Shown here: positions 49,901-58,900 of the stretch, one piece after another | Position numbering within the stretch: the stretch's first letter is position 1 | Layout: each line of letters starts with the position of its first letter | NCBI GenBank assembly: GCA_963675425.1 | Contig: OY776214.1 | Location: 62,001-126,000 of the forward strand | Direction of reading: 5' to 3' | Length of the DNA: 64,000 nucleotides | From: Sporobacter sp963675425 | GTDB lineage: Bacteria > Bacillota > Clostridia > Oscillospirales > Oscillospiraceae | Notes under the pieces: model-generated | Databases searched by the model: none | Seen by the model: only the letters and a program-made list of their open reading frames with translations | What the model was told of the DNA's origin: nothing | Program-made: the position numbers and the translations under genes

Positions 49901-51850
49901 TACCTGCTCTTTGATCCCTATGATAAGGTCGGTGGTAAGGGTGTTTCCAAAAATTAATGCGGTAACCGACCCGGTCGCTTCGTCGGCTGTCACAGTTAAA
50001 AGCCCGTTATCTATGGTTCCGATACCGTCTGAAACCGACCATTCCACCTTGTCGTTGCCGATCACAATCTGCTGCATGTCGGAATTATAGGCAAGAATCG
50101 AAAACCGAAGAACATCTCCCTTATCAAGCGCAAGACTTCCGCTGGGAGACAGCGCAATCGTGCTGATAACCGAGTCGTCCACAATATTAACTGTCGCTGT
50201 CCCGATATAAGTTCCATCAACTGTTGCTGTAACCGTATCCGTGCAGACTTCGCTGGGGGCAGTATAGTTACCGTTATCGTCAATGGTCCCCTTTTCAGCG
50301 GACCAGGCAACATGGTGATCGCCCAAATCCAGCGCATTGCCGTTCGTATCTGTCAGCCGAACGGAAAACTTATTGCCGGAACCGAGATAGATGTTTGCAT
50401 CGCTATCAACAATAACACTGCCAACCTCGGCAGTACGCTCTGCGTCACTGATAAAAAGAAGGGCATTTGTTACCGAGCGTGAACCGCCGTCACTGGGATA
50501 GCTGGCCTGGGTGACGACATTTGAACCCGCACGGCGCACAGCCATCTCGGCGGAGCCGCCGCTGTCGAGGTTTATTACATCCTTGCAGCCAAGCGTGTCC
50601 AGCATATATGCTACCATTTCCTGAAAGGTTGCACCGTCGGTAAGGCTGACGTCCATCATGCCGCTTTCGTTGATGGTCACCACCTGAAGCTTCCCGTCCT
50701 CGGTAATACCCAGTAGGGTTCGGGCATTTTTTTCGTCATAACCGTAGTTTGGATCTACGATCGAAACGCCGTTTACTGCAAGATTGTGAAAGGCGGAAAC
50801 AGCCGTAAAGACATTGGTAAGTTCCGTGAGTTCTCCGACAGGCTGGGCTTTATCTTCGGCCATATTCGTCTCAGAATTATACCCACCGCTCCACTCACCT
50901 GTATAAACATTACAGAAATATGTGACTGCATCGCCTGCCTGCAGAGATGCCACCGAGTCTGAATCATCGTTAAAGCCCGCAAGAACGATGCAGTTGTCGG
51001 GAATGGTAAACCCCTGATTCGTATAAACTTGTGTGACCATTCCTGTGTAGCTGATATTCGGATATATCGAGCCCGTAAAATTGTCTACCTGTATCAGCGC
51101 ATATGCCTCCGATACAGGCAGTTGAGAGTCTGCTACGGCTGAGTCGGGCGAATTAAGGCACATGGTATGAGTTTTGTTCACAGCGCTGGTATAGATGCGG
51201 CATGTCTCGTAGGAGCGAGCCACACCTGCAAAGCGGTTGTAAAAATTTGTACGGTTGATAAGGTTTACATCCTTCTGGAATCCGGTGCCGACGGTGATAT
51301 TCCCCTGCACCATCAGGTGTGCGATGTCAAAGCTGCCATCAGTTTCGGTGTAAAAACACGGCACATTGCAGCAGTTGTAAAAGTCGTTGGGCTGGCTGGT
51401 TATAATAGCGCCGTTTTGTATCATCAGGCCCGTAGGAATACCACCGTTGCTGGTATACATGTCGAAGGTATCGGCGTTAATGGTTGCAATTACGTTGTTG
51501 CCCTTGGCGATTTCACGGTTGGCCTGAGTTTCAACGCTCTCTAAAGCGTTAACCGTGTCTCCTGCTTTCGAAGTGATTATACGCAGGCTGCCCACCGAAG
51601 GGTCAATCACCAAGTGATTGATTCTTGTCCGCCTGCCGGTTTCCTGAAAATTCAACACGTCTTGCTCGGTATAGTGGATACCAGGCGCAATGTCCTCGTC
51701 CGCAAGATAGTTGATAGCACCGTTATTCATTGATGCTAAGCTGTCTGTCTGTTCCGTTTCAGCCGCCAGTGCGGCGGACATTACGGACAGGGATATTGCC
51801 AGTGCAAGAAGCAGCGCCAACAGCTTTTTATGTTTTTTCCGCTGTGTCAT
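46181..51850 (-). CDS. Secreted SLH-anchored phosphodiester glycosidase/metallophosphatase
   Basis: About 1,889 residues. Signal peptide 1-30 (KKLLALLLALAISLSVMSAALA). Order: phosphodiester-glycosidase (NAGPA) domain at about 90-465 (ARTLLGITEDGKLQVVT, LGCKDVINLDSGGSAEMAV), Ig-like part (475-640), jelly-roll module (650-835), cadherin/Ig-like modules (836-1050), calcineurin-type metallophosphatase (1052-1265: VIPDTQG, MGDIVD, GGNHEG, FGHMHT), a Big2-like domain (SSDSSVASVDSKG), a linker and three SLH domains (1707-1889). ATG 51850 has AAAGGACG; ATG 51856 is too close. It is exported and held on the cell wall, and would act on phosphodiester-linked sugars or phosphate esters outside the cell. 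Confidence 0.88.
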   Translation of the reverse strand: MTQRKKHKKLLALLLALAISLSVMSAALAAETEQTDSLASMNNGAINYLADEDIAPGIHYTEQDVLNFQETGRRTRINHLVIDPSVGSLRIITSKAGDTVNALESVETQANREIAKGNNVIATINADTFDMYTSNGGIPTGLMIQNGAIITSQPNDFYNCCNVPCFYTETDGSFDIAHLMVQGNITVGTGFQKDVNLINRTNFYNRFAGVARSYETCRIYTSAVNKTHTMCLNSPDSAVADSQLPVSEAYALIQVDNFTGSIYPNISYTGMVTQVYTNQGFTIPDNCIVLAGFNDDSDSVASLQAGDAVTYFCNVYTGEWSGGYNSETNMAEDKAQPVGELTELTNVFTAVSAFHNLAVNGVSIVDPNYGYDEKNARTLLGITEDGKLQVVTINESGMMDVSLTDGATFQEMVAYMLDTLGCKDVINLDSGGSAEMAVRRAGSNVVTQASYPSDGGSRSVTNALLFISDAERTAEVGSVIVDSDANIYLGSGNKFSVRLTDTNGNALDLGDHHVAWSAEKGTIDDNGNYTAPSEVCTDTVTATVDGTYIGTATVNIVDDSVISTIALSPSGSLALDKGDVLRFSILAYNSDMQQIVIGNDKVEWSVSDGIGTIDNGLLTVTADEATGSVTALIFGNTLTTDLIIGIKEQVIENFESTPIEGFSAQRTNDSSTYYYGGAAGASDWILLNDDETGDHSLKVNYIMNTANSNLNIRFRYNEDSDRAGNGVWSEETRAAMDTVYLAKAMPKKLGMMVYGDNSGNRLYAGVVMGYGTPNAQNMSSLGGITINWSGWKWVEISIPQTYLMPIHLRYLWIQRTNNSGAPSTLCFDDIKFLYTDNGADLSGPEFSGVSPAAGNVYSDTLNFSATVKDAKSAVDPDSIEVQVNGDPVNDFAYEPASGKLSFSRNNLQDGQDYTVTVSASDVLENTANPSLSVTYHIDTAPDNEAPVISRVTPRQSIYPIQILRPRINFRLQDDKNTVDASSVKVMLNEENLPVYFDAETGYAYAQPDFDLFAGTSTFTIAASDIVGNAMTPYNGSFTVDPIEQPADPNNYTVTVIPDTQGNAFSNSIYGRAANDTSNFVIQMGDIVDVKDQSDYDAAVADISLLNGKPAFVIGGNHEGLNTEAYYDTFNSPTYYFEYGNALYIVLNSMLGQSVTYSDSTQYHWLEEVLAENTRPNVYVLNHVVTRDDYQTSHNMTDAEADMFEGIMSDYKTAHPGYTVTVLFGHMHTLHNWQVGGVNYIVTGNGASKAYVTHDQGDILGTGTITMREGKTSFGFDPLLTKVYIQNSALYGEKINTVLGAELQLDLYGDFREYPANYLTQINDDSLINITWSSSDSSVASVDSKGAVRILNEGTAEISATCGGKTAGINMVVQALDDTKLVKLSLSLPDKITVGSDFIPTLTSTDVNGNKVLLDNTKARFLSQNGFIVSVGNGKLNAAAAGIDTVTAQYELANGKTLNATATVSIEAINMPVNSGGGTPAAGDTATDSGSAIIITNGGITTVADTVKGTTTSDGVAAANVTNAQIADMKEKAVSEAREQSTQAAIEFDVDTDDSAKGISLTVPQAAAEALTDGSIDALTVSSSVAMVTFDKTALDEIGKQMVGDITITVTIADTGVLSDENKLAIGDRPVYDFTVTSGSKAISSFGGGSASISLPYTPVPGEDPNAIVVYYISNSGELQTVRGKYDPAAGTVRFTTTHFSRYAVGYNKVAFSDVVSTDWYYNPVTFIAARGITTGSTASTFSPDNTLTRGQFVVMLMRAYGIAPNESPTDNFSDAGNTYYTGYLAAARRLGISNGTGNNNFAPDSCISRQDMFTLLYRALGILGELPEAAGSKTTSDFGDAGLISSYAQEAMNALVQSGIISGSGGKLNPTGTTIRAEMAQVLYNLLSA

Positions 51851-52012
51851 CTTCATCGTCCTTTTACTTGAATTGTTGGAATTGCTTTCCGGTTATAACT
51901 CAATGATTTTATAATTTGGCTGTAAAGAGAGATAGCACAACAATGAAAATTATAGGTAAAGACATATATGCAATATATAGTTGCCGATTGTTTATGCGGT
52001 GGCAATGGGCAA

Positions 52013-52926
52013 CAGAACACTTACACGTTACCGGAAAAACAGAGCCATTGCTCCTGCTTTTGCAGTTGCTTTGGCTCTGCTTTTTGTTCAATCTACTATA
52101 AACCCTTGTTTTAATACTGTTATTTTACACAGAAAGCAGGTTGTACAGTACCTGGGCCATTTCAGCGCGTGTCGTGGTATCCGTGGGATTCAGCTTTCCG
52201 CCGCTGCCGGAGATGATCCCCGCTTTCACTAGGGCGTTCATGGCTTCCCGCGCGTAGCTTGAAATCAGTTCGGCATCGCCAAAGTCGCTCGTGGTCTTAC
52301 TGCCTGCGGCCTCGGGGAGCTCATCCAAAACACCCAGTGCGCGGTAGAGCAACGTAAACATATCCTGCCGTGTAATCTCGCTGTCGGGCGCGAAGGTGTT
52401 ATCGCCGATACCGTTAGAGATACCCAGCCGCTTCGCCGCTGCCAGATAATTGCTGTAGTAGGTGTCGCCTGCGTCGGAGAAGTTATCTGTGGGATTCACA
52501 TCGGCTTCAATTCCATAGGCGCGCATCAGCATGACGACAAACTGTCCGCGGGTCAGCGTGTTGTCCGGACTGAAGGTACTGGCCGTTGATCCGGTGGTAA
52601 TCCCGCGCGCCGCGATGAATGTCACGGGTTTATAGTACCAGTCGGTGCTCACCACGTCGCTGAAGGCGACCTTGTTGTATCCCACTGCGTACCGGGAGAA
52701 GTGCGTGGTGGTAAATCGAACGGTCCCGGCGGCGGGATCGTATTTCCCGCGTACCGTTTGCAGTTCGCCACTGTTGCTGATGTAGTAAACAACAATAGCG
52801 TTGGGATCTTCACCGGGGACCGGCGTATACGGCAGGCTGATGCTTGCGCTTCCACCTCCGAAGCTGGAAATCGCTTTGCTGCCAGACGTCACCGTGAAGT
52901 CGTAAACGGGCCGGTCGCCGATCGCC
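52013..52926 (-). repeat. SLH-module duplication, copy B
   Basis: Partner of 46074-46982. The identity begins around CACTTACACG outside the gene and ends at GGTCGCCGATCGCC within it. Confidence 0.85.
52035..52080 (-). terminator. Terminator of the second SLH-protein gene
   Basis: Same CAGAGCC/GGCTCTG structure as at 46096-46141, with one base difference in the loop. Confidence 0.75.
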
Positions 52927-55900
52927 TGGCGCTCCATCTCAGAAAGCGCTGAGGCATTAACGACTGCTGCAGATATACTGATATCGCCTTGAGCCGACGT
53001 ACTGATAGCATTAATAGCTTCTGTGTCAAAGCTAACCGACGCAATTGCGGTGGAAACCGTCAGCCCATCCACGTGGGTTTCCGACAGCTCGGAAATGGCC
53101 GTATGCGGAATAGTTGTTACAACCGAGGTCGCCCCGTCTGCACCTTCCACGTTAATCTCAACAACCGCTTTCTTGCCGCCCTCTGCCGCTTGCTGCACAG
53201 CCTTGTCTAACGCATCCGCGACCTGAGCACCCGTTACCGAAGCTGTCGCAGCGCCGCTTGCACTCGTCGATGCCGTGGTGGTTGTGGTAACGGTGGTCGT
53301 ATCGTTATTGATGGATGTTGTGGTTCCGGGCGTTGATGGTCCATCGGTACCGTTATCGCTGTTATCGCTGTTATCGCTGTTATCGCTGTTATCGCTGCCG
53401 TCGTAATGTGTCACTGTCGATGTGGCGAGAAATACCGCTGTTACCACGCCGGAATTAACTGGATTTGTTGTCGTAGCTCCGGCAACGGTGAAATAATCTG
53501 CCGGGACACCCACCAAACTAAAGCCGGCTTTCGGTATAATCGTTATTGTCGCCGTATACACGGTGCCGGGCGCAAAAATTGAAACTTCGGGTGACCAAGA
53601 TATCGTCGCCTTATATTCGGCGGTTTCTGCAACGGATACCGTCGGCGCCGCGCCTCTTACAGGTTTTGCGACCCCGCTGATTTCTGAAATATCAATTGTT
53701 TTACCACCGGCCAGCGCATTGATCGCCGCTTCTATCGTAGCGGCATAACCGTTGACAACGTCCTGTTCCGTAATGTTTTTCCCGCGAATCACCGCGTTTA
53801 TCGCGGCATTCAGCGCCGCGACGCTCTCGTCCGTGTAACCGCTCAGATCACCGGGGACCTTTGCAATGGCCGCATCCACCGCGCTGTAATCGGCAGGCTT
53901 ATAAACCAGCGCATTGATCGCCGCTTCTATCGCGGCGGCATAACCGTTGACAACGTCCTGCTCGTTTTGGCTCTTACCGGCGACGACTGCGTCTTTCGCC
54001 GCGTTCAGCGCAGCCACGCTCTCGTCCGTATAAACACTCAGATCCGCGGGGGTCTTCGCAATGGCCGCATCCACCGCGCTGTAATCGGCCGAGAAATTGC
54101 TCTTCATATCCTCGTACATCGTCTCAGCTTGCGCTTCATTTACAGGATCGGTGTATATCCTGAAATACGCAAACTTTATCAGTCCGCTTCGTTCCGCCGT
54201 GATCCCACCCAACACAAGTTCATCATAGCTTTCCGAAGCAATATTCAGTCCGGTATAGCTGCCCGCAGCAAACGCCTCGCCGTTCACATACAGGACCTGC
54301 TCGCCCTCTTTTGCTGTGCAGAGAACGTGTATCCACTGATCCGTCGGTAGGCTTTTATTCGTATAGACGTCGGCATCTCCGTCAGTATACCTTCCCGCGC
54401 CGAAATACGTCTCGCCCGACAGGCCTACAAGATTGATATTCTGACCGTCAAATTGAAACACGTCATAGGCTGTCAGATTTCCGGACACCGACAATGTGCC
54501 GGGTATTTTGATATAGGCTTCCACGGTGTACTGATTGTTCAGCGGCGCAAGGTTTAATTTATTGATTACCAGGTTTTCTTTTTCCGGGCCGCACAGTACA
54601 GTCTGATGGAGCTCGTCGTCTGTTTCGAAATCGTATCCCCCGGTTGTTCCGGTAATAACGTACATTGAGTCCGTCGCCACGGAGCCGTCTTCATTTTGCA
54701 GCTTCCCGTTTTTGATATCAATTCCGAAATATAGGCTGTTTTCACCGGCCAGCGCACTAATCGCGGCTTCTATCGCGGCGGCATAACCGTTGACAACGTC
54801 CTGCTCCGTAATGTTTTTCCCGCGAATCACCGCGTTTATTGCGGTGTTCAGCGCCGCGACGCTCTCGTCCGTGTAACCGCTCAAATCACCGGGGACCTTT
54901 GCAATGGCCGCATCCACCGCGCTGTAATTGGCCGGCTTATAAACCAGCGCATTGATCGCCGCTTCTATCGCGGCCGCATAGCCGTTGACAACATTCTGCT
55001 CGTCCTGGCTCTTGCCGGCGACGACCGCATCTTTCGCCGTGTTCAGCACCGCCACACTTTCCGCTGTGTAAACGCTCAGATCCGCGGGGATCTTCGCAAT
55101 GGCCACATCCACCGCGCTGTAATCAGCACCGCCTTTATAAGCCAGCGCACTGATTGCGGCTTCTATCGCGGCGGCATAACCGTCAACAACGTCCTGTTCA
55201 GCCGCATTCTTGCCGCGGTCAACCGCAGCGACTGCAGCGTTGAGCGCGTTGACGCTGGCATCCGTGTACACACTCAAATCGTCAGGGACCTTTGCCAGCG
55301 CTTCGTCCACCGCCGTATAATCGGCCGAAAACCCATTTTTCATCATCTGATAGGCGTCTTGCGCAACCTCCACGGTGAAGAAATTGCTGTATATTCTCAA
55401 GTACGCAAATTTAATCAGTCCGCTTCGTCCATTCATTGTTCCGCCTAAAATGAGCTCATCGCTTGATGATGAAGTCAGGTTCAGATCCGTATATTCATCC
55501 GAAGAGAACAGCTCGCCATTGACATAAAGAACCTGTTTTCCGTCCTTTGCCGTACAGAGTACGTGTATCCACTGATCCGTCGGCAGGCTTTTATTCGTAT
55601 AAACGTCGGCGTCTCCGTCTGCATATCTTCCCGCTCCGAAATACGTCGCGCCCGGCACGCCTACAAGATTGATATTCTGGCCGTCGAATTGGAACACGTC
55701 ATACGCGGACAGCGTGCTTGGCAGATAGACATATGCCTCAAGTGAAAACTGATTGTTAAGCGGCCCTAGATTCAAACCGCTAATCCCCAGGTTTCCGCTC
55801 TCCGGTCCGCAAAGCACAGTCTGATGGAGTTCCTCGTTTGTTTCAAATGTATAACCGCCCGGATTGTTATAGGTCGAAGTTACAACAGAGCCTTCCTCAT

Positions 55901-58900
55901 TCTCCAGTTTTCCATTTTTTATATCCATTCCAAAATATAAAATTTTGCCGACGTTAATCTTTCTTGTCGCTGTAGTCATATTCCCGGCGTCGTCAGCAAC
56001 CTGATAAGTCAGGGTATAAATACCGTCCTTCGACGTATCGACCTCGCCGCTGACTGTAATCCTGCTGGTGATATCGCCGTTAACGTTGTCATAAGCGGAA
56101 ACACCGGCAAGTGCATCAAATTCCTCATTCAGAACAACATCGTTATCGGTGGGGATGTATAGGAACGGTTTCAGCGTATCCTGCGTGGAGGTCTTGTTGA
56201 TGGTAAAGGTGTCCATAACCGTCATATCCGCAGAATTATAAGCTGTTACCTTAAGAACCGTATCGGATATATCGATTTTTGATATGGTCGTCTTGTCCGT
56301 ATTGGTCACGGCAGCAAAGTCGGCGTTTTCTTGCGTAACATCATAATATTTGCTGCCGCTTGAGGAGTTACCCGTCAGATACAGTACTTGACCGGCGTTG
56401 GGATCTGTAACCTCGTTGCCTGTTATGACCGGGGTCGTTCCGTCCATCAGATATGACCGGCAATACACATGGTCATGCCCCGTGAGCACAAGGTCAATTT
56501 GCAGCTCGGAAAGCACCGGCGCCAAGGCTTCGCGCCTTTGAATAGACGAACTGTCGTTGGAGTGCTCACCCGTGCTGAAAATCGCATGATGGAATAAAAC
56601 GACTTTCCATTTGATTCCCGCACCGGCCGCACTGATCGCCTGCTGCATAAAGTTTTTATGTGCCTGCGTATCCCGCTCCATATCCTGTACGATATTGCTA
56701 TTGAGCACCATGAAGAGCGTGTTGTTTCGCACAAACCAGTAATCACCGCCATACTCGCCCGTTGCTTCCCGGCCGGTGCTTCCATCAACATTGGAATAAG
56801 CAAAATGCTGAGAGTAAAGCGTTGAGCCAACATCATGATTTCCCACAACGGTCGCCAGCGGCAACGACGTTAACTGCGAAGGCACGAAAAGCCCGTCATA
56901 ATGGTCATTGTTTGTAGATTTATTGACCTGGTCACCGCCCAGAAACAACATCTGTGCTCCGGGAAAGTTGGTCAGTGCATGATCCAAAGTGTTTTTCCAG
57001 CCGGAGATATCGCTGTCAATATCACCGCCGGCCCCAATCTGTGGATCTGCGGCAAACATGAAGCTCAGAGCATCATTTGAAGACGGAGTTGTAAACGTAT
57101 AATACTGTGACCAGTCGCCATCACTACCGACGCGATACGCATATTCTGTTCCTTCCTCAAGGTTTTCAATAAGCGCATGATTATAGTAATACGTTGAACC
57201 ATTGGCCCCGCCGCTGCCGAACGCGGTTACTTCATCATAGAAGGTTAGCGTTCCGTTAATCAGATCGGATGCTTTTGAGTACTGAACTTTTCCCGCTTCA
57301 CTATCGGTGCCCAGCCAGTTCACATAAAGCTCCGAAGCATCCGCCCCAACCGTCAGATTCGTATTCTTGACGGCATAAGCCAGCGCATTAACAGCGGCCT
57401 GTATGGCGGTGGCATAACCGTTTACTTCGCTTTGCTGCGTAATAATTTTAGTACGATCAACCGCATTTAACGCATCATTCAAAGTTTTGACAGTATTGCT
57501 TGAGTAACCGCTCAAATCGCCGGGGACCTTTGCGATGGCCGCATCCACCGCACTGTAATCGGCCGGCTTATACACCAGAGCGGTAATCGCATTTTCTATC
57601 GCAGCGGCATAGCCGTTGACAATGTCCTGCTCGTCCTTGCTCTTGCCGGCGACGACCGCGGCTTTTGCGGCGTTCACGGCCGCGACGCTCTCGTCCGTGT
57701 AAACGCTCAGATCTGCGGGGATCTTCGCAATGGCGGCATCTACCGCGCTATAATCGGCATCACCTTTATAAGCCAAGGCGGCTATCGCATTTTCTATCGC
57801 GGCGGCATAGCCGTTGACAACGTCCTGCCCGTCCGCAGTCTTGCTGCGATCAACCGCAGCGACTGCGTCATTGAGCACACTGACGCTGGCATCCGTGTAA
57901 GCACTCAGATCGTCAGGAACCTTTGCCAGCGCCTCGTCTACCGCCGTATAATCGGCTGGAAGGCTGTTTTGCATATCGCTGTACAAGCTTTGCGCCTGAG
58001 ACTCCGTCACGAAGCCGCTTAGTATTCTGAAATATGCAAATTTTATCAGTCCGCTTCTGCCGGAATAAGTCCCTCCCAGAATCAGCTCATCATTGTTGGT
58101 TGAAGCAATTTTTAGCCCTTCATAGCCGTTGGCCGCAAACTCTGCACCATTTACATACAGCGTTTGCTCCCCCTCTTTTGCCGTACAGAGGATGTGCAGC
58201 CACTGATCTGTCGGGAGGTTTTGCTCTACAAAAACATCGGCGTCTCCCGATGAACCTCTTCCCGCGCCGAAATATGTATTACCCGGAAATCCGACAAGAT
58301 TAAGATTCTGACCATCGAATTGGAACACATCATACGCTGAAATCGTACTTGGAATTTTGATATATGTTTCAATTGTGAACTCATTATCCAGTGGCTCCAG
58401 ATTTAAACCGTCAATGACCAGGTTTCCACTTTCCGGCCCGCACAGTACGGTCTGATGGAGCTCATCGTCTGTTTCAAAGGTATAATTACCGGTCGTGTTA
58501 TAGGCCGAATACGATACAGCGCCGTCGTTTTCATTTTTAAATTCGCCGCTCTTTATATCTATACCAAAATATTTCCCGCTGGAACCTGTGATTTCTTTTT
58601 TTACTGAAATGCTTCTGGTCGCTGTTGCCGTATTTCCGGCACTGTCGGTGATTTCATAGGTCAGCGTATAAGTGCCTTCCATGGAAGTATCGACATCGCC
58701 GGCAACAATGATATTATCTGTAATATCGCCGTCCACATTATCTCTGGCTGAAACGCCGTCAAGCTTGTTAAAAACACGATCTAAGACAATGTCGTTTTCC
58801 GCAGGGATAAACAGAAACGGTTTTAAAGTATCCGCCGCGGAAGTCTGGGTTTTGTTTATTGTAAAGCTGTCCGCAGCCGCTGACATATCCGCGGCGTTAT

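Noticed and set aside
53705..57955. Regular repeats that might suggest a CRISPR array
   Set aside because: The repeats are about 195 bases, in frame and code for FIVAR domains; there are no short identical repeats with unique spacers and no cas genes.
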